A DNA stretch of 64,000 nt from Malaciobacter pacificus (GTDB taxonomy: Bacteria; Campylobacterota; Campylobacteria; Campylobacterales; Arcobacteraceae). Below the pieces are notes generated by a model. The model was not told where the DNA came from, did no database searches, and was given only the letters and a program-made list of their open reading frames with translations. The stretch covers positions 558,001 through 622,000 of the forward strand of contig NZ_CP035928.1 of assembly GCF_004214795.1 (NCBI RefSeq), read 5' to 3'. Each line of letters starts with the position of its first letter. Positions within the stretch are counted from its first letter, which is position 1. The position numbers and the translations under genes are program-made. Shown here piece by piece: positions 24,679-33,303 of this stretch.

Positions 24679-25335
24679 ATGAAACTATTAAAAAAATTAG
24701 TTCTTACAGCAGCTATTACTACTTTATATTCTACTTCTTCTTTTGCTTCAGAAGGTAATGACAATTTTGTTGCCATATCTCCAGGTGTAAAATCAGTTGA
24801 TATAACATTAAATGGTGAATCTTTTACTATTATGAGAAATCAATCAAAAGATAGCAAAATTTCATCACTTTATGATACAACTTTTAGAGGAACTCCTCAG
24901 CCAATTAGTTTAGGAGCTGGTATTGAAACTCTAGGTGAGATTGAATTTATAGAGTATATGAAAAAAGCTCAAAATGATAAATCAATAGCAATTATTGATT
25001 CAAGAAAGCCAGGTTGGTTTGCAAAATTAAGAATTCCAGGTGCAGTGAATGTGCCATTTACTAATTTCAATGAAAAAGACACAGCTATTGAAATGATGGA
25101 AGATGAAATGGGTGTGGTTGAAAAAGAAGATGGTACTTTAGATTTTTCAAATGCAAAAACTTTAGTGTTATATTGTAATGGATATTGGTGTGGTCAAACA
25201 CCAGGTATGGTTAAAAATGCTGAATACGCACTTTTAAAAATGGGGTATCCAGCTGAAAAAATTAAGTACTACAGAGGTGGTATGCAAGCTTGGACTTCAT
25301 TAGGTTTTACTGTTATTGGTGAAGCCTCTAAATAA
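24679..25335 (+). CDS. Periplasmic rhodanese-like sulfurtransferase
   Basis: 218 aa. A signal peptide ends near SSFASEG. An about 80-residue N-terminal module is followed by a rhodanese domain: IIDSRKPGWF, IPGAVNVPF and the active loop CNGYWCGQTP with catalytic Cys166 and a second cysteine at 171. It probably moves sulfane sulfur in the periplasm next to the Sox enzymes. It shares its whole architecture with the reverse-strand gene at 33304. It starts after AAGGAAAA and precedes soxB by 16 bp. Confidence 0.88.
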   Translation: MKLLKKLVLTAAITTLYSTSSFASEGNDNFVAISPGVKSVDITLNGESFTIMRNQSKDSKISSLYDTTFRGTPQPISLGAGIETLGEIEFIEYMKKAQNDKSIAIIDSRKPGWFAKLRIPGAVNVPFTNFNEKDTAIEMMEDEMGVVEKEDGTLDFSNAKTLVLYCNGYWCGQTPGMVKNAEYALLKMGYPAEKIKYYRGGMQAWTSLGFTVIGEASK

Positions 25336-25351
25336 TTAAGGGAAATTTATA

Positions 25352-27130
25352 ATGAGTAAATTAAGTAGAAGAGAATTTGTTTATATGATGGCAATGCTAG
25401 GAGCAGCGCCTGTATTTGCAAACTCTCATACAAGAATGGTAGAAACTTCTCAAAAATTAGAAGATTACTATAAATTAAAGCCATTTGGTAATGCAAGATT
25501 TTTACATATGACTGACTCTCATGCTCAGTTATTACCAGTATACTTTAGAGAACCAAGTGTTAATATTGGTTTACATGGTAACTTAGGTAAACCACCACAT
25601 ATTGTTGGTGAAAAGCTTTTAGATTACTATGGAATTAAAGGTAATAAAAGACTTGAATACGCATATTCATGTGTTGATTTTGAAAAGCATGCAAAAGTAA
25701 TGGGAAGAACTGGTGGTTTTGCTCAAATTAAAACAGTTGTTGATTATTTAAGAGAATCTTTTGGTAAAGACAAAACTTTATTAATGGATGGTGGTGATAC
25801 TTGGCAAGGTAGTGCAACTGCATTATATACAAGAGGTAAAGACATGGTTGGTGCTATGAACTTACTAGGTGTTGATGTTGCTGTTGGACACTGGGAGTTT
25901 ACTTATAAAGCAGAAGAAGTTCTTGAAAACGTAAAAATGTTAGATGCAGAATTCTTAGCACAAAATGTTAAAGTAAAAGAAGATGCATTATTTGAGGAAA
26001 CTGATGTTGCAATGGCAGCATATGATCAAGATTCTGGTCATGCATTTAAACCATATACTATTAAGAAAATGGGTAATGCAAGAGTTGCTATTATTGGTCA
26101 AGCATTCCCTTATACTACAATTGCAAATCCACAAAGATTTATTCCTGATTGGACATTTGGTATTAATGATGAAGGTATGCAAGAAATAGTTGATGAAGTA
26201 AGAGAAACTGAAAAACCTGATGCAGTTATTGTATTATCTCATAATGGTTATGATACAGATAAAAAAATGGCAGAAGTTGTTACTGGTATTGACTTTATTA
26301 TGGGTGGACACACTCACGATGGTGTTCCAGAAGCATATCCAGTTAAAAATGCTGAAGGTACAACTTATGTATGTAATGCAGGTTCAAATGGTAAATTCTT
26401 AAATGTTCTTGATTTAGATATTCAAAATGGAAAGATCAAAGACTTTAAATTTACTCTATTACCAATTTTCTCTGATTTAATTCCAGAAGAAAAATCTATG
26501 AAGAAATATATCGAAGATGTAAGAGCTCCATTTATGAAAGAATTAACTAGAGAGATTGCAACAACTGATGTAACTTTATTTAGAAGAGGTAACTTTAATG
26601 GTTCTTGGGATCAAATCATTTGTGATGCATTATTAGAAGTAAAAGATGCAGAGATTTCATTATCTCCTGGATTTAGATGGGGAACATCTGTAATTCCTGG
26701 TCAAGCGATTACATTTGATGATTTAATGACTCAAACAGCTATGACATATCCAGAAACTTATGCTAGAGATATCTCTGGTAAAGATATTAAGCTAATCTTA
26801 GAAGATGTTGCAGATAACTTATTTAATGAAGATCCATTCTACCAACAAGGTGGAGATATGGTTAGAACAGGTGGAATCTCTTATAAAATTAATCCAAAAG
26901 CAAAAATGGGTGAAAGAATTTCAGATATTACTCTAACTAGAAATGGACAAAAAATTGATGCAAGTAAATCTTATAAAGTTGCAGGTTGGTCAACTGTTGG
27001 TGCTAAATCTCCAGGTGAACCAGTTTGGGAAACTGTTGAGACTTACTTAAAAAATGTAAAACACATTTCAAAATTAAATGTAGATACTCCAGATATCGTT
27101 GGAGTAAAAGGAAACCCTGGAATTGTTTAA
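25352..27130 (+). CDS. soxB: S-sulfosulfanyl-L-cysteine sulfohydrolase SoxB
   Basis: 592 aa, a 5'-nucleotidase-fold dimanganese enzyme that releases sulfate from SoxY-bound S-sulfonate. The Tat-like leader is SRREFVYMMAMLGAAP. Metal motifs: MTDSHAQLLP, the DGGDTWQGS segment, VGHWEFTYK in place of the nucleotidase GNHEFD, SHNGYDTD and GGHTHDG. The C-terminal domain (about 400 on) binds the SoxY arm. It follows the rhodanese gene closely and ends at a terminator. Confidence 0.96.
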   Translation: MSKLSRREFVYMMAMLGAAPVFANSHTRMVETSQKLEDYYKLKPFGNARFLHMTDSHAQLLPVYFREPSVNIGLHGNLGKPPHIVGEKLLDYYGIKGNKRLEYAYSCVDFEKHAKVMGRTGGFAQIKTVVDYLRESFGKDKTLLMDGGDTWQGSATALYTRGKDMVGAMNLLGVDVAVGHWEFTYKAEEVLENVKMLDAEFLAQNVKVKEDALFEETDVAMAAYDQDSGHAFKPYTIKKMGNARVAIIGQAFPYTTIANPQRFIPDWTFGINDEGMQEIVDEVRETEKPDAVIVLSHNGYDTDKKMAEVVTGIDFIMGGHTHDGVPEAYPVKNAEGTTYVCNAGSNGKFLNVLDLDIQNGKIKDFKFTLLPIFSDLIPEEKSMKKYIEDVRAPFMKELTREIATTDVTLFRRGNFNGSWDQIICDALLEVKDAEISLSPGFRWGTSVIPGQAITFDDLMTQTAMTYPETYARDISGKDIKLILEDVADNLFNEDPFYQQGGDMVRTGGISYKINPKAKMGERISDITLTRNGQKIDASKSYKVAGWSTVGAKSPGEPVWETVETYLKNVKHISKLNVDTPDIVGVKGNPGIV

Positions 27131-27140
27131 TTCCTAATTT

Positions 27141-27172
27141 AAAGTATAAAGTATTTACTTTATACTTTTTCC
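27141..27172 (+). terminator. Terminator after soxB
   Basis: 13-bp perfect stem (27141-27153 with 27156-27168), two-base loop written as TT, followed by T's. It marks the end of the core sox transcript. Confidence 0.8.
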
Positions 27173-27225
27173 TTTTAGTAAGTTTTTCTTTAAAGATTTA
27201 CTAATTTGAAAAAAAGGAAACTACC

Positions 27226-28026
27226 TTGTTTAAAAAACCACTTCTTATTATTTCAATGTTATGTTTCAATCTATTTGCAAGTAGTGAATATGAAGAGGGC
27301 AAAAAAGTTTTTGAAGCGAAATGTTCATCTTGTCACACATCATATGTATCTATAAATAAATTAAAAGAGAATTTTTTTGAAAAAAATAATAAGCTACTTA
27401 ATTTAAAAGCTCCAACAGTTAATATGTTAGCATATGCTATTATGGATAGTTCAAAAAAAATTGGTGATCCAACTGACCCTGAGATGAGACAGATTGAGAT
27501 TGAAGAGTTCTTAAAATCATATTTAGAAAAACCAGATATCTTTAACTCTATTTGTGATGAACATATATTAAAATTCTACGATGTTAAGCCTTCTATGAAA
27601 GGTGAATTAAGTGATGATGATTATATTAATTTATCATATTTTTTTATGGAGTATAAAGAGAATTTAGACATAAAACAAGAGATAGTTTTAGATAGTGATT
27701 TTGATGAAGATGAAATAATTTTAAATGCACAAAAAGATAATAAACTTATAATGGTTTATGCAACTTCACAAGATTGTTATTTTTGTAGAAAAATGGAGAA
27801 AAATGTTCTAAGTTATAATGATATTAAAAAACAGATTGACAAGAATTATATTTATATTAAAGTAGATGTTGAAAAAATGGGCTTACCATTTAATTTAGTT
27901 GAAAAATATAAAAAAATTACACCATCATTTTTCGTTTTAGATAGTGATGGAAAGTTTATTACACAATATCCTGGAAGTTGGACTAAGTCAGATTTTAAAG
28001 AGATTTTACAAGAGAATATAAAATAG
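27226..28026 (+). CDS. Cytochrome c / thioredoxin-fold fusion protein
   Basis: 266 aa from TTG, 6 bases after AAGGAAA. A signal peptide (about 1-19) is followed by a cytochrome c-like part with CSSCH (33-37), an extended helical linker, and a thioredoxin-fold domain (about 160-266) with CYFC (184-187), KVDVEK and the cis-proline region TPSFFVLD. A periplasmic thiol reductase with a haem in the same chain is consistent with a SoxW-like role, reducing or protecting SoxY thiols, with the haem as electron entry or exit. This is inference. It leads a three-gene operon with MOSC and DsrE genes. Confidence 0.8.
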   Translation: MFKKPLLIISMLCFNLFASSEYEEGKKVFEAKCSSCHTSYVSINKLKENFFEKNNKLLNLKAPTVNMLAYAIMDSSKKIGDPTDPEMRQIEIEEFLKSYLEKPDIFNSICDEHILKFYDVKPSMKGELSDDDYINLSYFFMEYKENLDIKQEIVLDSDFDEDEIILNAQKDNKLIMVYATSQDCYFCRKMEKNVLSYNDIKKQIDKNYIYIKVDVEKMGLPFNLVEKYKKITPSFFVLDSDGKFITQYPGSWTKSDFKEILQENIK

Positions 28027-28479
28027 ATGACAAATATAGGAAAAGTAATACAGACATTTAGTGCTGATAAAAATAGTAGTGGTTTACCAAGACCAATAGT
28101 TAGTAGTTTAAATCTAATAGTTGACTATGGGATAGAAAATGATAAGTTTGCACTAAAAGATTTAGACCAAACAGTTATGATGGTAGGATTAAAATCATAT
28201 GATATTGCAAAGCAAGAAGGCATTAATTTAGTTCACGGTGCACTTGGAGAGAATATTTTAGTTGATTTTGACCCACATGAGTATAAAATCGGTGATGTAT
28301 TTTATATTGGAGATAGTGCAATTGAAATCACACAAATATGTACCGTTTGTAATCATCTAAGTGTTTTTGATAAAAAACTACCAAAGTTATTAAAATCCCA
28401 TAGAGGTTTATATTGTAAAATATTAAATAGTGGTATTATCACTAAAGAAAAAGAAGTATTATTTAAGGAAGATAGATGA
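28027..28479 (+). CDS. MOSC-domain protein
   Basis: 150 aa, cytoplasmic. The core GALGENILVDFD, then the IGDVFYIGDSAIEITQIC strand pair with a conserved cysteine and CNHLS, match the MOSC (molybdenum cofactor sulfurase C-terminal) domain. MOSC proteins handle Mo-bound or cysteine-derived sulfur; the specific partner is unknown. Its ATG follows the fusion-gene stop directly, and its end overlaps the DsrE gene by 4 bp (ATGA). It may connect Mo enzymes (SoxC, MsrP) to sulfur metabolism. Confidence 0.85.
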   Translation: MTNIGKVIQTFSADKNSSGLPRPIVSSLNLIVDYGIENDKFALKDLDQTVMMVGLKSYDIAKQEGINLVHGALGENILVDFDPHEYKIGDVFYIGDSAIEITQICTVCNHLSVFDKKLPKLLKSHRGLYCKILNSGIITKEKEVLFKEDR

Positions 28480-28913
28480 AAAAGTTTTTATTAGTTTTAT
28501 TTTTAGGATTATTCAGTTTGGCAAATGCAGAGTTTTCAGAACCAAAGCCAAGTTTTGAAAATCCTAGAAAAGTTGTTTATTCTTTACATGTAGGAGATTT
28601 AGACACAGTTAGTCATACAATTGGTTCTATGTATAATATTTTAAAAGAGTATCCTGCTGAGAGTTTAAAGATAGTTGTTGTAGCTTATGGGAAAGGTGTA
28701 AGAGCCTTGAAAAAAGATTATGATGAAAGAACTTTAACAAGAATTAAATCTTTAATGGAATATGACGTGGAGTTTATTGTATGTAAAAATACAATAGAGA
28801 CTATGAAATGGACTGAAGAGGATTTTATAGATGGTGTTGATTATACACAAGCTGGAATTGTTGAAGTAATAGAGAGACAAGTTGATGGATTTATAGGAAT
28901 TACTGCTTATTAA
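28476..28913 (+). CDS. Secreted DsrE-like sulfurtransferase
   Basis: 145 aa. The signal peptide ends at LANAEF; the mature domain has the DsrE/TusD fold pattern (VVYSLHVGD, a helix, IVVVAYGKGVRAL, a second helix, VEFIVCKNT). Cys103 in EFIVCKNTIE is at the family's active position. Periplasmic location and Sox context suggest binding or transfer of persulfide sulfur. It is the last gene of the cytochrome/thioredoxin-MOSC-DsrE operon and is followed by a strong terminator. Confidence 0.85.
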   Translation: MKKFLLVLFLGLFSLANAEFSEPKPSFENPRKVVYSLHVGDLDTVSHTIGSMYNILKEYPAESLKIVVVAYGKGVRALKKDYDERTLTRIKSLMEYDVEFIVCKNTIETMKWTEEDFIDGVDYTQAGIVEVIERQVDGFIGITAY

Positions 28914-28914
28914 T

Positions 28915-28947
28915 ATATGAAAAGCTTTAGCTTTTCATATATTTTAT
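28915..28947. terminator. Terminator between converging DsrE and MBL genes
   Basis: 11-bp perfect stem (28915-28925 with 28930-28940), loop TTTA, A/T-rich on both sides, so usable from either strand. Confidence 0.8.
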
Positions 28948-30230
28948 TCAAACTCCATTTTCTTAAAGACTCTAGCAACATTTCTAAGTGCTAGCTGTTT
29001 AAATGTATCTAGGTGGGCATATTCACTTTGATCTATCTTATAAGCATCTTCAAGTGTTCCATCATTATCTAAAACTTCTTCCACTTTTGTTCTTAAAAAT
29101 TCTAAATAACCTTTTGTGTATTTTCTAACTTCAGTCATATTTGTAACATCACCGTGTCCTGGAATTACGATTTGAGCATTTAGTTCTTCTAATTTATCCC
29201 AAGCTTCAAGCCATAAAGCAGTATCAGTAATTTCAAATATTGGAAGCATTCTTTGATGAAAAGCTAAATCCCCAGCAAATAATATTTTCTCTTTTGGTAA
29301 CCAAATAGCTATATCACTATATTCGTGGGCATATCCAAAATATTTTAATTCAACAGTTTTATTCCCTAAATCTATTTTATAGGTATCTTGAAAAGTTATA
29401 TCAGGAATCACTACTTTTGTGCCAATCATTTTATCTTTTAGAACTTGTTTTTGTCTTTGGTAAATTTTTTCACCTTTTTTCTCAATTTCATCTTTTGCTA
29501 ATTCATGAGAAATGATTTGAGCATTTTGTTCTTTCCAGTATGAACTTCCTAACATAGCATGACCTTGAGAGTTTTCTAAAACTACATATTTAACAGGTTT
29601 ATTAGTAATTTTTTTTATCTCTTCATGAAAGTTTTTTGCAAGTAAATAGTTTGCTCCTGCATTCCAAACTAAAACTGACTCATCTCCAACAATAAAACCA
29701 AAATTATTGTTATGACCTGAGTTTTCATATGTTGAAGGTTGAGTTGCTCCAATTGATGTGTATACATCTTTTGATACTTCTTTTACTTTATTATATAAAA
29801 TTGAATTAGTATCATAATCAAGTGATGAAATAGTTTGCTTAGCTTCGCTCCAGCCTTTATAACTATCTTGGTACCAAATAGCATTTTTGTATCCCATATC
29901 ATTTAATCTTTTAGTTGCTAATAATGATATATTCCCATTAAAGCAGTAAACTACAACTTTTTTATCTTTAGAAATTTCATTTTCTACTAAATATTCAAGT
30001 TTGTCTCTTGATATATTTGTATACTTATTGGCTTTAATATATCCACCTTGTTTTACAATATCTTCTTTTATTCTTACATCCAAAACTACAGTGTTAGGTT
30101 TTTCATCCAATAATTTTATTAAGTCTTGTGTATTAATAGCTTTAACTTCTTTTTTTATTTTATCAATTGAGAAATTTTGTCCAAAAATTGATGTCATTAG
30201 AATTGCTATAAAAACGATGCTTCGTAACAT
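28944..30230 (-). CDS. Periplasmic rhodanese / metallo-beta-lactamase fusion with altered metal site
   Basis: 428 aa with a signal peptide. Residues 30-135 are a rhodanese domain with catalytic Cys96 (VVYCFNGNIS). Residues 145-428 are a metallo-beta-lactamase fold. Aligned with the reverse-strand paralogue at 31121, the first zinc motif THGHDDH is replaced by ENSQGHA (residues 219-225), while later ligands (GYAHEYSD, AGDLAFH, PGHGD) are kept. A SoxH-like role is suggested by context. Whether it binds one metal or none is open. A CTCC-type ribosome site precedes ATG, and the gene is divergent from the hydrolase gene. Confidence 0.85.
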   Translation of the reverse strand: MLRSIVFIAILMTSIFGQNFSIDKIKKEVKAINTQDLIKLLDEKPNTVVLDVRIKEDIVKQGGYIKANKYTNISRDKLEYLVENEISKDKKVVVYCFNGNISLLATKRLNDMGYKNAIWYQDSYKGWSEAKQTISSLDYDTNSILYNKVKEVSKDVYTSIGATQPSTYENSGHNNNFGFIVGDESVLVWNAGANYLLAKNFHEEIKKITNKPVKYVVLENSQGHAMLGSSYWKEQNAQIISHELAKDEIEKKGEKIYQRQKQVLKDKMIGTKVVIPDITFQDTYKIDLGNKTVELKYFGYAHEYSDIAIWLPKEKILFAGDLAFHQRMLPIFEITDTALWLEAWDKLEELNAQIVIPGHGDVTNMTEVRKYTKGYLEFLRTKVEEVLDNDGTLEDAYKIDQSEYAHLDTFKQLALRNVARVFKKMEFE

Positions 30231-30339
30231 TTTTACTCTCCTTTTAGTATTATAAATAATTATATTGAAAAATCACTTGTTTGAAACTTTTTAAAAGTGT
30301 ATAATTATCTAATAATAAATTTTATTAAGGAGATATAAA

Positions 30340-31119
30340 ATGTTTAAAAAGAGTTTATTAATGTCATTTTTATTTGGAGCGACACTTAGTTTAAGTGCTG
30401 CAAATATTTCAAATGATGAGTGTTCAAAAAAAGGTGATAATTTTATTTTTGCAGGAAATGAGTGCATTGAGTACAAAGCATATACAGGCGATACTGATGA
30501 GAGTTTAAATATTATTGTTCATGGTTCTTGGAAAGAGGGAACTAATATTTTAGGAAGATATGCTCCTTTTGCTGAAAGTATAGCTTTTCAAACTGATGTT
30601 ACAACAGTAGCTGTGGCACTTCCTGGATATTCTGGAAGCTCAACTAATAATTTCCCTTCACTTTTAAATTCAAAAGGAATTGAGAATTTATCTTCAAATA
30701 AAGAGTATTTAGCTTTTGTAGAAGATTTAGTATCAAAAATAAAAGAGAAATATGAAGCAACAAATGTAACTTATATTGGTCATAGTGCTGGTTGTGCAAT
30801 GGGTGCTACGCTTCTTGGTTTAAATAATGAATTAGTTTCAAATCTTTTATGTGCTGGTGGAAGTTTTAAAAAAGATAAAGATGGTTTAATTAAAGCAACT
30901 GATGTAATTGATAATATTTCTAAAGATGTAAAAATTGCATTAGTTTATGGAACAAAAGATGATATCTCAGAACCACAAAAAACAATAGATTTTTATAATT
31001 TAGCAAAAGAAAAAGGTTTAAATGTTGAACTTATAAAAGTTGAGGGGGCTGGACATCTAGATTTAGATATGACAGATCCTTCTGTTGCAGCAATTATAAA
31101 ATTAAATGAAGAAGAGTAA
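30340..31119 (+). CDS. Secreted alpha/beta hydrolase
   Basis: 259 aa. A signal peptide ends near LSAANIS. Hydrolase-fold signs: IIVHGSWKEG as the oxyanion loop, the nucleophile elbow IGHSAGCAMG, ALVYGTKDDIS with the likely acid, and EGAGHLDLD with the catalytic histidine. Cysteines at the mature N terminus and after the elbow may form disulfides. The substrate is unknown. It starts after AAGGAG and converges on a metallo-beta-lactamase gene one base past its own stop. Confidence 0.85.
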   Translation: MFKKSLLMSFLFGATLSLSAANISNDECSKKGDNFIFAGNECIEYKAYTGDTDESLNIIVHGSWKEGTNILGRYAPFAESIAFQTDVTTVAVALPGYSGSSTNNFPSLLNSKGIENLSSNKEYLAFVEDLVSKIKEKYEATNVTYIGHSAGCAMGATLLGLNNELVSNLLCAGGSFKKDKDGLIKATDVIDNISKDVKIALVYGTKDDISEPQKTIDFYNLAKEKGLNVELIKVEGAGHLDLDMTDPSVAAIIKLNEEE

Positions 31120-31120
31120 T

Positions 31121-32041
31121 TTACTCTCCTTCATAAAATTCTAACTCTCTAAAAGCATCAAATACGTTTCTACTATTTAATTGTTCATATAAAGGTTTAT
31201 TTTTAAACTCATCCATTGTAACAATTTTTGTGATTTCATCTGCTCCAATGTCTTCTTCAATAGCTTCAATAACTCTTTGTTTTAAAAGTGTAAAGTATTC
31301 TACAAACTCTTTTGTTGCTGTTTTTGAAGTATCTGTTCCATGACCTGGAACTAACACATCCCATTTTTGATTATTGATGATTTCTAAGGCTTTTAAAGCA
31401 CCAATTACAGAACCATCTCTATTTGATGTAACTCTTCCATTCATAACCATATCACCTGAGAATAATACTTTATCATCTGGCAAATAAACATATAAATCAT
31501 CAGAAGTATGAGCCTTAACACCAATTGGTACAATCATGATTTTTTTAGAGCCAATATTTAATGTAGTAGCTTCTTTTATATCATTATCTATCTTTATAAA
31601 CTTAGTTTTTAAAGCATTATCTCCTTGAAGAATTTTAACACCTCTTATTTCACTATTTTCGTTATATTCTTTATTAATTAAACTTGGTCCATAAAGTTTT
31701 GCATCAAATTTTTCTTTATAAAAACTATTACCTAGCCAGTGGTCATCATGACCATGAGTAATCAAAACATTTTTAACAGGTAAGTCTGCAATTTTTTTCA
31801 TTTGTTCATAAGATTGTTTAGCAAACTCATAACTAGCACCTGTATCAACTAAAACAAAGCTATCAGAAGTTTTTATATAACAACTGTTTGACATAAAACC
31901 ACCATTTTCTTTTTTAGGCATGTCTAATTCACCAAAAAAACACCAAACATCATTTGAAACTTTTGTGGGTTTTAAGTTATAATCAAATGCAAATGTGTAG
32001 ATTGAAGTTAAAATCAGTGAACCTAATACTTTTTTTAACAT
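31121..32041 (-). CDS. Secreted metallo-beta-lactamase hydrolase (SoxH-like)
   Basis: 306 aa. A signal peptide (about 1-18) is followed by a complete metallo-beta-lactamase fold with THGHDDH (95-101), the KAHTSDDL histidine, SGDMVMNG and PGHGTD. SoxH-type proteins and sulfur dioxygenase or persulfide hydrolases are plausible relatives. It has extra cysteines (WCFF, NSCY). AGGAG precedes the ATG. The divergent gap to the HD-GYP-like gene is 88 bp. Confidence 0.88.
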   Translation of the reverse strand: MLKKVLGSLILTSIYTFAFDYNLKPTKVSNDVWCFFGELDMPKKENGGFMSNSCYIKTSDSFVLVDTGASYEFAKQSYEQMKKIADLPVKNVLITHGHDDHWLGNSFYKEKFDAKLYGPSLINKEYNENSEIRGVKILQGDNALKTKFIKIDNDIKEATTLNIGSKKIMIVPIGVKAHTSDDLYVYLPDDKVLFSGDMVMNGRVTSNRDGSVIGALKALEIINNQKWDVLVPGHGTDTSKTATKEFVEYFTLLKQRVIEAIEEDIGADEITKIVTMDEFKNKPLYEQLNSRNVFDAFRELEFYEGE

Positions 32042-32129
32042 ATTTCTCCTTTTTATTATAATTTTTTATTATAATACAAAACTACTTTTATATAAGTAAC
32101 AGTTTTAATCAATTATTAGGAAATATTTA

Positions 32130-33290
32130 ATGGATAAAAAGAAACAAATTAAATTTAATATGAACAATTTTTTAATTTCAACTAGTGTAGCTTTAGATTT
32201 TATGCAATTTCATAGAATTGGTACATCTATGGGACATTCAAAAAGAGTTGCATATATAGCACTTAAACTTGGTGAAAAGTATAATTTAGATTCAAAAGAT
32301 TTATCAGATTTATGCTCTTATGCATTAGCTTCAAATTTAGGATTAAGTGGATGTTTTAATGAAAAAAGTTTTTGTGAAATTGCAAATGAAAGTGTAAAAG
32401 ATTTTGTATTCCAAAATGAGAAACAAGATATTTTGTTATATCAAAAAGAGTGTTTTGATGGCTCTGGTCCTTATGAATTAAAAGCTAATGATATACCACT
32501 TTTTTCTCAAATTATATTTTTAGCTAAAACTTTAGATGATAAGTTTGATTTAGGAACTAGAAATATTCAAAAAAGATTTGAAGCAGTTGAGTTTGTAAAA
32601 GAAAACATAAATACACTTTTTTGTGAAGATTTAGTTGATAAGTTTTTTGAGTGTGTAAATGATGTTTCATTTTGGGAAAATATGTATAATGAAGCTGATA
32701 CATTAATGTTTATTTACTCTTCATTTGAAGATTATACTGCACCAGTTGATTTTGAAACAGTTGTAAAAATAGCAAGGGTATATCATCTTTTAGAGAACTT
32801 TAGTTCAAGATTTTTAGATGTGTGTGCTTTAGTTTGTGATTTTTATGAGTTTGACCATAAAGATAAAATGACTTTTTTAATAGCTGCAAGTTTTGCAAAT
32901 ATTGGAAAACTATCAATTGGTAGAAGAATTTTAGATAAAAAAGAGCCTTTAGATGTTTATGAAATTGAGATTATAAAAGCTTATCCATTTTATACAAATA
33001 AAATATTATCAAATATTATTGGATTTGCAGATATTACATCTTGGGCAATTAAAGTTCAAGAAAGACTTGATGGAAGTGGCTATATAAACTCACTTGATGC
33101 AAAAGAATTAGCTTTTAAAGATAGATTATTAGCTGTTTTATATGCATATAATGCCCTAAGAGAAAGAAGAGAGTATAGGGATTCCTATTCACATAAAGAT
33201 GCAATTGAAGTTTTAAAATTTGAAGCTAGTGAAAATAAATTTGATGAAGTAATAATCAAAGATATTGAAGAGATTTTTAAAGAGAGTTAA
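32130..33290 (+). CDS. Tandem, degenerate HD-GYP-like protein
   Basis: 386 aa, cytoplasmic. Two HD-GYP-type halves can be seen. The second (about 205-386) has AASFANIGKLSIGRRIL where active proteins have HDIGK, then QERLDGSGYINSLDAKEL for HHE-DGSGYP, and AVLYAYNALRERREYRDS. The first half (about 20-180) has FDGSGPYELKANDIPL. The HD dyad is missing in both, so c-di-GMP hydrolysis is unlikely; a binding or scaffold role is possible. AGGAAA precedes the start. Confidence 0.75.
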   Translation: MDKKKQIKFNMNNFLISTSVALDFMQFHRIGTSMGHSKRVAYIALKLGEKYNLDSKDLSDLCSYALASNLGLSGCFNEKSFCEIANESVKDFVFQNEKQDILLYQKECFDGSGPYELKANDIPLFSQIIFLAKTLDDKFDLGTRNIQKRFEAVEFVKENINTLFCEDLVDKFFECVNDVSFWENMYNEADTLMFIYSSFEDYTAPVDFETVVKIARVYHLLENFSSRFLDVCALVCDFYEFDHKDKMTFLIAASFANIGKLSIGRRILDKKEPLDVYEIEIIKAYPFYTNKILSNIIGFADITSWAIKVQERLDGSGYINSLDAKELAFKDRLLAVLYAYNALRERREYRDSYSHKDAIEVLKFEASENKFDEVIIKDIEEIFKES

Positions 33291-33300
33291 AACTCTCTTT
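33279..33300. terminator. Bidirectional terminator between HD-GYP-like and rhodanese genes
   Basis: 10-bp perfect stem (33279-33288 with 33291-33300) whose loop is the AA of the stop codon TAA; flanked by A/T runs. Confidence 0.7.
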
Positions 33301-33303
33301 AAA

